This document shows positions 39,899 to 48,902 of a stretch of 64,000 nt of DNA, in pieces. Both the position numbers and the translations under genes were made by a program. This stretch comes from Methanothermobacter sp049720995 (GTDB lineage Archaea > Methanobacteriota > Methanobacteria > Methanobacteriales > Methanothermobacteraceae). Every line of letters begins with the position of its first letter. The first letter of the stretch is position 1. The stretch is from the NCBI RefSeq assembly GCF_049720995.1, contig NZ_JBNASF010000006.1, positions 1 to 64,000 of the forward strand. Reading direction: 5' to 3'. Under the pieces are notes generated by a model, which saw only the letters and a program-made list of their open reading frames with translations, was not told the DNA's origin and ran no database searches.

Positions 39899-42076
39899 AT
39901 GATCCAGTCATGTAGTGAATGTAAGGGTAAGGGTTACCGTGTTAAAAGTTACAAAATATGCAGCGCATGCCATGGGACAGGCTACCAATCAACGGAGGAT
40001 ATTAAGGACCACTTCAAGGGTGTATCAAACACTGCAAGGCAGAGGTTCGACCTTGAGGAGGCCCATGATGTGCCCTGCGAGGTATGCAGGGGAAAGGGTG
40101 AGGTCGAGGTGAGGGAACCCTGCCCCAACTGTGGAGGAAAGGGTGAGGTGAACATATGCCCCTCATGTGGAAAGAGGATAAGTGGCAGGGACGAGTACTG
40201 CCCTGACTGCCAGAAGAAGGAACACGTATACGTCCTCCACCCGGCATGCACCATCGACGACCTTGAGGTTGGAAGCGTATACCGTGGAAAGATAACGAGG
40301 ATAGAAAAATATGGTGTCTTCGTGAGCCTCAACAGCCATGTCTGGGGACTCATGAGGGGCCTCTTCCCTGACCACAGAATCGGTGACGAAATATTCGTCA
40401 GGGTATCCCATGTAAAGCCCTACAAGGGCGAGGTTGACATGATACCCGCCAGTATAAAGGGACCATACGAGATCATAAAATTAAAAAAGGACCTCCCGAG
40501 GACAAGGATAGCTGATATAGACACCAAGAGTCTTGGTAAAACAGTAAGGATAGTGGGTGAGGTCATACAGATACAGCAGACCTCAGGACCAACAATATTC
40601 ACAATCTCAGATGAGACAGGGACAACCTGGGCAGCGGCCTTCGATGAGCCAGGCATAAGGGTCTACCCCCACATCCAGATGGGACACATAGTTGAGGTTA
40701 TAGGTGAGGTCAACCAGCACACAGGTAAGATACAGATAGAATCAGAGTCCATTGAACGCCTCATAGGAAAGGATGCCGCTGAGGCAAGGAGACTCATCGA
40801 TGAGGCAATTGACAGAAGAGCCGAACCGGAAAGGAAGGACCTGCTCATAGAAAGCGAAACCCTTGAAAAACTGAGGCCGAAACTCATTGAAGCAGCCAAG
40901 GCCATAAGAAGGGCCATATACGATGGAAGATCCATACTGGTAAGGCACCATGCAGACGCCGATGGTATATGTGCAGGTGTGGCCATAGAAAAGGCCGTCG
41001 TGCCCCTGCTGAGGGAACTTAATCCAAGCACAGATGCAGAGTGGCACTACTTCAAGAGGGCCCCAAGTAAGGCCCCGTTCTATGAACTGGAGGACGTGGT
41101 GAAGGACCTCTCCTATGCACTTGAGGACCTGGAAAGGCACGGACAGAAACTCCCCCTCCTTGTGCTCCTTGACAACGGGTCAACAGAGGAGGACATACTC
41201 GCCCTCATGAAGGCAAAGATCTATGACATCGAAATAGTTGTCGTGGACCACCACTACCCAGGTGAGGTCACTGATGGAAGGGTGGAGGTTGATGAATACG
41301 TTGACGTGCACGTGAACCCCTACCTGGTGGGTGGGGACTCCCAGATAACCGCAGGGGCCCTGTCAGTTGAGATAGCCAAGATGATAAATCCTGAGATCAC
41401 CGAGAGGATCCTCCACCTTCCAGGTATTGCTGCTGTGGGGGACCATGCAAACTCCCCTGAAGCCGAATGTTACATTGAACTCGCAGGGGAGCGAGGCTAT
41501 GAACGGGAGGAGCTTGAAAAAATAGCCGCCTGTGTTGACTTTGAGGCGTTCTACCTCCGATTCATGAATGGAAGGGGTATAATAGACACCATCCTTGGCC
41601 TTGGAAATCTTGATAAGCACAAAAAACTGGTGGACGCCCTCTACAGGGAATACGAGAGGAAGGTTGATACCCAGCTCAGGGCCGCGATACCCAACCTCAA
41701 ATCCACGCGGCTCCCCAATGGTATACTCTTCAATGTCCTTGACGTTGAGAAGTACTCACACAGATTCACGTTCCCTGCCCCCGGCAAGACCTGTGGCTTC
41801 GTCCATGACTACATGGTCCAGAAGCACGGCGAGGAGACACCGATAATCACCCTTGCCTATGGACCGGACTTCGGGGTTATAAGGGCAACCGATGCTGTGA
41901 ATGAGAAATTCGGGTTCAACCTCAACGAGATAGTCTGGGAACTGGCAGAGGAGATTCCCGAGGCAGTGATCGATGGGGGCGGACATGAATGCGCAGGGTC
42001 ACTCAAGTACATTGAGGGCCTTTCAAAGAAGGTTCTATCGGCCTTTGCAGAGAAGGTGGCATCCCTCAGGGAATAA
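39899..42076 (+). CDS. DHH family nuclease with DnaJ-like zinc fingers, S1 and OB domains
   Basis: The 725-residue protein begins with four CxxCxGxG repeats (CSECKGKGY, CSACHGTGY, CEVCRGKGE, CPNCGGKGE), then a CPSC/CPDC zinc ribbon, an S1 RNA-binding domain (VYRGKITRIEKYGVFVSL), an OB domain (GKTVRIVGEVIQIQQ), and a DHH/DHHA1 phosphoesterase domain with HHADADGICAG and VVDHHYPG. This is a RecJ-like archaeal nuclease or phosphodiesterase working on single-stranded nucleic acid. The frame starts at 39887, but ATG 39899 has GAGG seven bases upstream. Confidence 0.9.
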   Translation: MIQSCSECKGKGYRVKSYKICSACHGTGYQSTEDIKDHFKGVSNTARQRFDLEEAHDVPCEVCRGKGEVEVREPCPNCGGKGEVNICPSCGKRISGRDEYCPDCQKKEHVYVLHPACTIDDLEVGSVYRGKITRIEKYGVFVSLNSHVWGLMRGLFPDHRIGDEIFVRVSHVKPYKGEVDMIPASIKGPYEIIKLKKDLPRTRIADIDTKSLGKTVRIVGEVIQIQQTSGPTIFTISDETGTTWAAAFDEPGIRVYPHIQMGHIVEVIGEVNQHTGKIQIESESIERLIGKDAAEARRLIDEAIDRRAEPERKDLLIESETLEKLRPKLIEAAKAIRRAIYDGRSILVRHHADADGICAGVAIEKAVVPLLRELNPSTDAEWHYFKRAPSKAPFYELEDVVKDLSYALEDLERHGQKLPLLVLLDNGSTEEDILALMKAKIYDIEIVVVDHHYPGEVTDGRVEVDEYVDVHVNPYLVGGDSQITAGALSVEIAKMINPEITERILHLPGIAAVGDHANSPEAECYIELAGERGYEREELEKIAACVDFEAFYLRFMNGRGIIDTILGLGNLDKHKKLVDALYREYERKVDTQLRAAIPNLKSTRLPNGILFNVLDVEKYSHRFTFPAPGKTCGFVHDYMVQKHGEETPIITLAYGPDFGVIRATDAVNEKFGFNLNEIVWELAEEIPEAVIDGGGHECAGSLKYIEGLSKKVLSAFAEKVASLRE

Positions 42077-42235
42077 AATTAAATTAATTTTAAAAATTAT
42101 AGACTTTCCCATAATCCTCTGAAAAAGCAAACTCACATCAAAAACCAGCATCAAACCTTAATTTTGGAACCGGAAGTTTAAATCCCGATTTCACCATTAT
42201 TTTCTTCGTGAATGCTATAAGAATGATTTTAAATC

Positions 42236-42889
42236 CTAAACATCAGGGTTTTCCCTTTCATCCATAAGGCTCTTATAGTATTCACATTCATCTGCAATGG
42301 GACACTCCTCATGCCTCGGACCCACCGGCCGGCAGATGTCCTGTCCGAACTGGACCATGAGGTCATTGAGTTCTATCCAGTATTTCCTCGGTATGACCTC
42401 CATAAGGGCCCTCTCTGTCTCCTCAGGTGTCCTGGTGTTCACGAGACCTATTCTGTTTGATATCCTGTGGACATGTGTATCAACAGGGACCGCTGGCTTA
42501 TTGAACGCATATACAAGCACACAGTTTGCGGTCTTCCTCCCAACACCCGGGAGTTTAAGGAGTTCATCAATGTCATCAGGGACCCTGCCCCCGTATTCCT
42601 CAAGGATGATCCGCGAAACCTCCCTGATCCTCCGTGCCTTGACGTGATAGAAGCCTGCCTTCCTTACAAGCTGCTCCAGTTTCTCAACCGGTGCATATGC
42701 AACGTCTTCCATGGAGGGGTACTCAGAGAACAGTCTGGCGGTTGCCTCATCGGTGTTCTCGTCCCTGGTCCTCTGGGAGAGTATGGTCCTTATGAGGACA
42801 CGGTAAGGATCCCTGTCCTCAAAGACTCTCAGGGAGTAGAGGCTCCTAAGACCCTCCATTATCCTGTCAATATCCCTGATGGGTACCAC
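42236..42889 (-). CDS. nth: Endonuclease III
   Basis: Endonuclease III removes oxidised pyrimidines and nicks DNA at the abasic site. The 217-residue protein has LPGVGRKTANCVLVYAF with the catalytic lysine in GRKTAN, the catalytic aspartate in VPVDTHVHRIS, and a C-terminal four-cysteine iron-sulphur site (CRPVGPRHEECPIADECEYY). The M. thermautotrophicus homologue has been studied from memory as a thermostable Nth. The start is a GTG at 42889 with no clear ribosome site, following the GTPase gene by 13 bp. Confidence 0.95.
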   Translation of the reverse strand: MVPIRDIDRIMEGLRSLYSLRVFEDRDPYRVLIRTILSQRTRDENTDEATARLFSEYPSMEDVAYAPVEKLEQLVRKAGFYHVKARRIREVSRIILEEYGGRVPDDIDELLKLPGVGRKTANCVLVYAFNKPAVPVDTHVHRISNRIGLVNTRTPEETERALMEVIPRKYWIELNDLMVQFGQDICRPVGPRHEECPIADECEYYKSLMDERENPDV

Positions 42890-42902
42890 CGGAAAAAAGG
42901 AA

Positions 42903-43358
42903 TCAGTTAAGTTTCTGGAGCAGAAGCTGAAGACCGTCCATCAGCCCTTCACCCTCGGTTGCAATGGTGGGCAGAACATCCACGTCCCTGTCAATCTCAA
43001 GTTCAGAATCATCAAGGTCCTGTTTATTTGAGAACACAACGTATGGGATGTTCTTCTCCTCAAGCTCTGCCATTATCTCCTTCTCAGCCAGGGTTACTCC
43101 CCTTGAATTATCCACCACTATTATGGCCGCATCAAGGCCATTGGATATGATCTCAAGCATGAACTTGAACCTCTCATGGCCAGGTGTTGCAAAGAGGTGT
43201 ATCTTCTCACCGTTAACAATGCAGTTACCATAATCCAGTGCCAGTGTTGTGCCCTTGTACTCAACCTTTGTTATCTTATCACAGAGCTGCTCAAGGGTGG
43301 TTGTTTTACCGGTATCATAATCCCCGAAGATTACAACCTTTGTCTCCTTATTTTTCAT
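42903..43358 (-). CDS. Small Ras-like GTPase
   Basis: A compact archaeal GTPase with Walker A GDYDTGKTT, switch region DYGNCIVNGEKIHLFATPGHERF (switch II DxxG region is ATPGHE) and the guanine specificity motif NKQD (VFSNKQDLDD). It lacks extra domains. Such proteins occur in methanogens with unknown partners. The frame extends to a TTG at 43367, but ATG 43358 matches the usual start. It is immediately followed by nth on the same strand. Confidence 0.85.
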   Translation of the reverse strand: MKNKETKVVIFGDYDTGKTTTLEQLCDKITKVEYKGTTLALDYGNCIVNGEKIHLFATPGHERFKFMLEIISNGLDAAIIVVDNSRGVTLAEKEIMAELEEKNIPYVVFSNKQDLDDSELEIDRDVDVLPTIATEGEGLMDGLQLLLQKLN

Positions 43359-43440
43359 TATAATCAACTCACACTCAATTTATAGTTAAGTATAATGTCT
43401 GAATGCTGTGTCCCTATTTTATGTACCATATTTTATATAT

Positions 43441-44706
43441 TTAATGCTGCGGGAGGTCTATCCTGCACCCAATTGACCTCATCCTCTCTGGAAAATCAGG
43501 GAACGAAACACTGAAGACCTCACCATCCATTACCGTTATACCCTCCCTCAGACCTATGAGGGTGAATGCCATTGCAAGTCTGTGGTCGCCATGGGATGAG
43601 ACCACACCACCCCTCACACCACCCTCAATGACCATACCATCCTTCAGCTCCTTAACATCCACTCCCAGTCTTCCAAGTTCAGTGGCGCAGGTCCTTATCC
43701 TGTCTGTTTCCTTGTACCTTGCATGTTCAACTCCCCTTATCTCGGTTCGCCCATCTGCAAGGGCCCCCAGGACAGCAACCGTGGGGAGGAGGTCCGGGGC
43801 GTCATGGAGGTCCACCCTGACACCTGAAAGTTCCCCGGTGGATGATACAACCACATGGTCATCTCCCACCACAACATCGGCCCCCATCTCCCTGATTATA
43901 TCAAGTATTATACGGTCGCCCTGCCTGGAATCCCTGAATAGATTCTCGATTCTGACACTGCCGCCTGCAACCGCAGCTGCACCTGCAAGGTAGGATGCAG
44001 AGGAGTAGTCACCCTCAACCGTGTACTTCCTTCCCCTGTAGCTGGATGGTTCAACAGAGAATACACCATCAGAGTATTCCACCTGGACAGAGAATTTCTC
44101 CATCACATCAAGGGTCATGTCAACATAGGGTCTTGATATGAAATCCCCCTCAACCCTGAGGTTAACGCCCTCTGAGAGGGGTGCTGCCATGAGGATTGAT
44201 GATATGAACTGTGAACTGAGACTCCCATCTATTGATGTCTCGCCGCCCCTGAACCCTCCCCTTATTATAACAGGTGGGAGACCGTTCATCCTTGAGGATA
44301 CTGCCTCAACACCGAGTGGTCTGAGGGCATCAAGGAGGGGCTGCATGGGTCTTGATCTGAGGGACTCATCACCGGTGAGTACGGTGTAATTCTCTGCAAG
44401 GCCTGCCACCGAGGTCATGATGCGCAGCGTTGTCCCTGAGTTTCCAAGGTATACAACATCTTCGGGTGTTTCAAGTTCACCCCCGCTTCCGGTGACGGAC
44501 CATTCCTCACTGCCCTCTATTTCAACCCCGAATGCCCGGCATGCCCCCACCGAGGAGAGGGTGTCCTCCGCCACAAGGGGGTCCCTGATCTCTGATATGC
44601 CATCTGCAAGCGCCGCCACTATGACTGCCCTGTGGGTGTAACTCTTGGATGGGGGCGCCTTGACCGTCCCTGAAAGTTCAGATGACACCTCAACTTTAAG
44701 TTCCAT
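43441..44706 (-). CDS. aroA: EPSP synthase (3-phosphoshikimate 1-carboxyvinyltransferase)
   Basis: AroA makes EPSP from shikimate-3-phosphate and phosphoenolpyruvate. The 421-residue protein has KSYTHRAVIVAALADG, YLGNSGTTLRIMTSVAGL (the motif that contacts PEP), SRPMQPLLDALRPLG and SHGDHRLAMAFTL. It lies just downstream of valS on the same strand with a short gap and precedes chorismate synthase in the pathway (aroC at 25745). Confidence 0.97.
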   Translation of the reverse strand: MELKVEVSSELSGTVKAPPSKSYTHRAVIVAALADGISEIRDPLVAEDTLSSVGACRAFGVEIEGSEEWSVTGSGGELETPEDVVYLGNSGTTLRIMTSVAGLAENYTVLTGDESLRSRPMQPLLDALRPLGVEAVSSRMNGLPPVIIRGGFRGGETSIDGSLSSQFISSILMAAPLSEGVNLRVEGDFISRPYVDMTLDVMEKFSVQVEYSDGVFSVEPSSYRGRKYTVEGDYSSASYLAGAAAVAGGSVRIENLFRDSRQGDRIILDIIREMGADVVVGDDHVVVSSTGELSGVRVDLHDAPDLLPTVAVLGALADGRTEIRGVEHARYKETDRIRTCATELGRLGVDVKELKDGMVIEGGVRGGVVSSHGDHRLAMAFTLIGLREGITVMDGEVFSVSFPDFPERMRSIGCRIDLPQH

Positions 44707-44726
44707 TGAAACACCTCGAGAGGGGA

Positions 44727-47357
44727 TCAGCGCACTATTTCTATTATGATCTCAGGTTCATCCATGTTGAGCACATCGACCCTTTCACCTGCTGTTCCCA
44801 CAACCTCCTTCTTGAAGGTGATGTGTTCAGCTGTGAGTCTTTTTCCCGCGACTTCTATTTCCCCATTTTCCTGAAGTTCATCGTAGACATCCTGGGGGTC
44901 AGATCCCTGGAGATGTGAGATTATGGCAGGTGCGTCTCCCCTGAACTCGGGTCCTATCCTGTCCATTCTCGGTTCAAGTTCCACGACCCTCTCGGTTATT
45001 TCAGGTTCACCCGTCTCAAGGTTCACCTCAGATATATTCATCGTCCCTGCTATGTCCTCGAGGAATGGTTCTATCATTGCCGCTGAATCCTCATCAGTGT
45101 ATATGGTGGCTGATCGGAGGGGTGCGTTGAGGGGCATCTTTGATGATGACTTGAACCTCCTGATTTCACCTATAACCTCAACTGCAAGGTCACCCATCCT
45201 CTCGATTTCCGGGTCAACCAGTTCAGGCCGGTACTCTGGCCAGCCTTTCACATGTATTGATCCCTCACCTATGTGCTGGTGAACCTCCTCTGTGAAGTGG
45301 GGTGTCACCGGGGCAAGGAGCCTGATGCATGTCTCAAGGACCATCCTGAGGGTGGTCCGGGCTGCCGTCCTTGAGGCATCATCCGCTTCTGAGTACAGGC
45401 GGTACTTAACGGCCTCTATGTACTCATCACAGAAGTCATGCCAGACGAACTTCTGGATCCTCCCCACCGCCGCGGCGAAGTTGTACTCCTCCAGGCTCTC
45501 TGTAACGTCCCTCACCAGGTTCATGAGCCTGGAGAGTATCCAGCGATCAAGAGGCCTGAATTCCGCCTCCCCCTCATCTCCCAGGTGGATGCTTATGAAT
45601 CTGAATGCATTCCAGAATTTCCTCAGGAACTTGTAGCCGTACTTCACGTCCTTCCAGGCAAATGGAACGTCTGAACCGGGCACGCTCCCTGCGGCCCAGA
45701 GCCTCAGTGCATCGGCCCCGTAGTCCTCAAGGACCTCCTCCGGTGCTATAACATTCCCCCGGGACTTGCTCATCTTGTGTCCGTCCTCCCCGAACACCAT
45801 CCCGTTTATCACTATCTCACTGAAGGGTTTCTCACCGGTGAGTGCCATGCATCTCAGTATCGTGTAGAATGCCCAGGTACGGATTATGTCGTGTCCCTGT
45901 GGTCTCAGATTTGCTGGGAAGAGGTCCCTGTAGGATTCATCTGGCCATCCTGCAACCGAGAGCGGGGATATTGAGCTGTCCATCCAGGTGTCAAGGACGT
46001 CCTCCTCGCCAATGAATTCTGTGCTTCCGCATTCACATTTTATGCCTGGATCGTCCCTTGTTGGGTCAACCGGCAGCATATCCTCCTCTGCAACGTGAAC
46101 CCTTCCACATTCCCTGCAGTACCACACGGGTATGGGTGTTGCGAATATCCTCTGCCTTGATATGCACCAGTCCCAGTCCATGGATCCTGTCCAGTTGAGG
46201 AGCCTCGTCTTCATGTGTTCGGGTACCCATTCCATTTCCTCAGCGGCCCTTCTAACATCAGGTATGAGTTTCTTTACCGCGACAAACCACTGCTTCTTGA
46301 CCAGGATCTCTATAGGTGTCTTGCACCTCCAGCAGGTACCCACGTTCTGCTTCACCGGCTCCTTTCTCAGGAGGAATCCCTCCCTTTCAAGGTCCTCAAC
46401 TATCTGTTCCTTGCACTCCCTTATGGTAAGACCCTTATATTTACCCGCGGCTTCGGTCATGTATCCCCTTTCATCTATCGCCTCTATAACGTCTAGGTTA
46501 TGGCGGTTGACCCAGGTAACGTCTGTCTTATCCCCGAAGGTACATATCATAACAGCACCGGTACCGAATTCAGGGTCAACATCAGGGTCCTTTATCAGTT
46601 TAACCCTCTGGCCGAAGAGGGGTACCTCTATCTCTTTACCCTCAAATTCACTGAACCTCTCATCATCGGGGTGCACAGCCACCGCCACGCAGGCTGCCAT
46701 GAGCTCCGGCCTTGTTGTGGCTATCTCTATGTCCTCACCATCCTCAACAGGAAACCTCACATAGTTGAGGTTCGTCTCGTTCTCAACGTATTCGACCTCT
46801 GCAAAGGCTATCGCAGTCTCACACCTGGGGCACCAGTTGACCGGGTGCACGCCCTGGTATATGAGGCCCTCCTCGTACATGCGCAGGAATGAGAGCTGGG
46901 TTCTCCTCATGTACTCTGGAGTCATGGTCACGAATTCGTGGCTCCAGTCCTGGCTGAAGCCGAGGCGCTGCATCTGCTCCTTCATCATCCTTATGTTTTC
47001 CTGTGTGAGTTCCACACAGAGCCGTCTGAATTCCTCACGGGACACATCACTCTTCTTTATGTTGTGGGTCTCCTCAACCTTGACCTCTGTTGGAAGACCG
47101 TGACAGTCCCAGCCCTGGGGGAAGAGGACATCGAATCCCCTCATTCTCCTGAACCTTGCTATTATGTCCATGTAAACCCAGTTGAGTACGTGGCCCATGT
47201 GTATGGATCCTGTGGGGTATGGTGGTGGTGTGTCTATGATGTAGCTGGGCTTTGTTCCTGACCCTATGAAGCGGTATATGTCATCTTCCTGCCATTTTTT
47301 CTGCCATTTAACCTCGTTTTTATGGTTGTAATCCTTTGGGATCTGGTTATCGGTCAT
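44727..47357 (-). CDS. valS: Valyl-tRNA synthetase
   Basis: ValS charges tRNA-Val and edits threonine. The 876-residue class I enzyme has HIGH-type PPYPTGSIHMGHVLNW, the editing domain (ATTRPELMAACVAV), two zinc-finger-like sites (CWRCKTPIEI; CRECGRVHV with CECGSTE), KMSKS-type GHKMSKSRGN, and a tRNA-binding anticodon domain. It is divergent from a membrane protein gene with a palindromic TATA between them. Confidence 0.97.
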   Translation of the reverse strand: MTDNQIPKDYNHKNEVKWQKKWQEDDIYRFIGSGTKPSYIIDTPPPYPTGSIHMGHVLNWVYMDIIARFRRMRGFDVLFPQGWDCHGLPTEVKVEETHNIKKSDVSREEFRRLCVELTQENIRMMKEQMQRLGFSQDWSHEFVTMTPEYMRRTQLSFLRMYEEGLIYQGVHPVNWCPRCETAIAFAEVEYVENETNLNYVRFPVEDGEDIEIATTRPELMAACVAVAVHPDDERFSEFEGKEIEVPLFGQRVKLIKDPDVDPEFGTGAVMICTFGDKTDVTWVNRHNLDVIEAIDERGYMTEAAGKYKGLTIRECKEQIVEDLEREGFLLRKEPVKQNVGTCWRCKTPIEILVKKQWFVAVKKLIPDVRRAAEEMEWVPEHMKTRLLNWTGSMDWDWCISRQRIFATPIPVWYCRECGRVHVAEEDMLPVDPTRDDPGIKCECGSTEFIGEEDVLDTWMDSSISPLSVAGWPDESYRDLFPANLRPQGHDIIRTWAFYTILRCMALTGEKPFSEIVINGMVFGEDGHKMSKSRGNVIAPEEVLEDYGADALRLWAAGSVPGSDVPFAWKDVKYGYKFLRKFWNAFRFISIHLGDEGEAEFRPLDRWILSRLMNLVRDVTESLEEYNFAAAVGRIQKFVWHDFCDEYIEAVKYRLYSEADDASRTAARTTLRMVLETCIRLLAPVTPHFTEEVHQHIGEGSIHVKGWPEYRPELVDPEIERMGDLAVEVIGEIRRFKSSSKMPLNAPLRSATIYTDEDSAAMIEPFLEDIAGTMNISEVNLETGEPEITERVVELEPRMDRIGPEFRGDAPAIISHLQGSDPQDVYDELQENGEIEVAGKRLTAEHITFKKEVVGTAGERVDVLNMDEPEIIIEIVR

Positions 47358-47421
47358 CTTATTCTCTCCCTGATAGAAGCTGTGAAGTGCTGGAAAGTTA
47401 TATGATAATATTCACTACCCA

Positions 47422-47435
47422 ATCTTTATAAAGAT
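47422..47435. promoter_or_regulatory. Palindromic TATA element between valS and a membrane protein gene
   Basis: atctttataaagat is a 14-bp perfect palindrome centred about 71 bp from the valS start and about 70 bp from the membrane protein start. Its core is a strong archaeal TATA box in both directions, so it may fire a bidirectional promoter. Confidence 0.55.
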
Positions 47436-47498
47436 GTTTGAATACTCTAACTTTGTGGAGAAATAAAAGGAGAGCAAGTTCTCATATGGTGAATGCCA

Positions 47499-47858
47499 AT
47501 GGAGTTGATCTGGTTCTACATAGCACTCTTCCTTGCAATAAGTGATGAGATACACACGAGGATACTGTGGAATGTCTTCTTTGATTTCTACATACTTCTT
47601 GCCGGGATCATCAAGGAGACCGTATCATCCAGTATACAGCTTTGGCTGGTCCATGAGGGTCTGGAGGCCCTCTTCCACTTCATAGTGCTGTCCGCGGTGT
47701 TCCTCTCATTTAAGATAGGGTTCCTTGCAGCCCTCATACACCTTGTTGTGGATCTCTATCATCAGTTGAGCGGGATAGACCATGGGTGGCTGTATCACAG
47801 GGCCCTCCACTTCACTGTGGAATCAGTTTTCTTCATAATGGTCTTCTCTGCCCTCTAG
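47499..47858 (+). CDS. Small histidine-rich membrane protein, unknown function
   Basis: A 119-residue protein with about four hydrophobic segments. Histidines are spread along helices (DEIHTR, VHEGLEALFHF, LIHLVVDLYHQLSGIDHGW, YHRALHF), and HLVVDLYH with HRALHF suggests metal binding in or near the membrane. No family recognised. ATG 47499 is chosen because GGTGA stands six bases before it; ATG 47493 is the alternative. It is divergent from valS. Confidence 0.68.
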   Translation: MELIWFYIALFLAISDEIHTRILWNVFFDFYILLAGIIKETVSSSIQLWLVHEGLEALFHFIVLSAVFLSFKIGFLAALIHLVVDLYHQLSGIDHGWLYHRALHFTVESVFFIMVFSAL

Positions 47859-47885
47859 AAGGTTTCATTTTTCCCTTTAAATATA

Positions 47886-48779
47886 TTATCTGGTTCTCCC
47901 CAGTGTCAGAGACCCCAGGAATTTTGTGGTGGGTATCCGTGGGAGTGATGATGCAGAAAAATATTTTCCAAGGAATATTATGTTATCGGGCCTTCCCCGG
48001 TTTCTTCCAAGGAGCCTGCCTCCATCGAAGGTTGCGTGCACCCTCAGAAGTGTGGAGTTCTTCATGCTCAGGGTCTCATAGAGAAGTATGTTTCGCCTGT
48101 TGTATCCCCAGCGGTCCGTCCCGGCAGCATAAACCGCTGCCTTAAGGGGATCTGCACTCCAGCGGGAATAGTAGCCTCTCCTGTAATACGAGGGACTGTT
48201 GGGCACACTTATGTACTCCCCGCTCCTCAGTCTGAATACCGAGAGCCTTGAGTAGCCTCTCCTGTAAATCGAAACCCCTGCCTGACCCCCCGGGCCCCTT
48301 ATAACAAAGTGGCCGAGGCCGAGTTTCCTCACGAGGCTGTGGGCCCTCCTCATATCATAGGATGTCACGTTGCCACGCCGGATGATGTCTCCCCCTATGG
48401 ACTCAAGGGCCCGGTTTATCCAGACTATATCGGGTCCTCCGGCCCCCATCATCCAGCCACCCTCTGAGATTATGGTGTGGAAGAAGTATCCGTTGACGGT
48501 CTTGTATTCCTTCAGGGTTTCCCTGCCGTTCCAGACCGTCTTCTGAATCCTGAGGGTGGCGGCGTAGGTGGAATCCCGCCTGTATGCGAAGACCGCATCA
48601 CTCTCATTAACATTAACCACCACCGAGCAGCATTCAGAGTCAGCCTCATGGGTATGGACCCCTGATGACCCCCAGGTACTCCAGCCATTATCTGCGGACG
48701 TCTGATCCGTAGCTGCAGCTGATGCCGCACCCGTGAGAATCGCGATTACAAAGAAAATACAGCAAAAAATGTGCCTCAA
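47886..48779 (-). CDS. Secreted protein of unknown function
   Basis: About 297 residues with a signal peptide (hydrophobic run ending GAASAAA). The mature part is rich in glycine, arginine and tyrosine (YRRGYSRLSVF, YYRRGYYSRWS), and has RALESIGGDIIRRGNVT and HFVIRGPGGQAGVSIY that I cannot assign to a family. It may sit in the envelope. The frame begins at a GTG at 48788 inside the ribosome site; TTG 48779 has GGGGGTG six bases upstream and is favoured. Confidence 0.65.
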   Translation of the reverse strand: MRHIFCCIFFVIAILTGAASAAATDQTSADNGWSTWGSSGVHTHEADSECCSVVVNVNESDAVFAYRRDSTYAATLRIQKTVWNGRETLKEYKTVNGYFFHTIISEGGWMMGAGGPDIVWINRALESIGGDIIRRGNVTSYDMRRAHSLVRKLGLGHFVIRGPGGQAGVSIYRRGYSRLSVFRLRSGEYISVPNSPSYYRRGYYSRWSADPLKAAVYAAGTDRWGYNRRNILLYETLSMKNSTLLRVHATFDGGRLLGRNRGRPDNIIFLGKYFSASSLPRIPTTKFLGSLTLGRTR

Positions 48780-48902
48780 CAGTAACACCCCCTTTCTATT
48801 TATCTGTTTCCTGGAATATATGAATGTTGTGATAGGGGCGGGTTAATTATTTATTGGATACCCATGATAATTTGAACCATCACATTTACCGGAGAGATCA
48901 CC

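Noticed and set aside
42077..42235. Gene or RNA in the DHH nuclease / nth gap
   Set aside because: The 159-bp convergent gap is AT-rich and holds no open frame, stem or box pattern that stands out.
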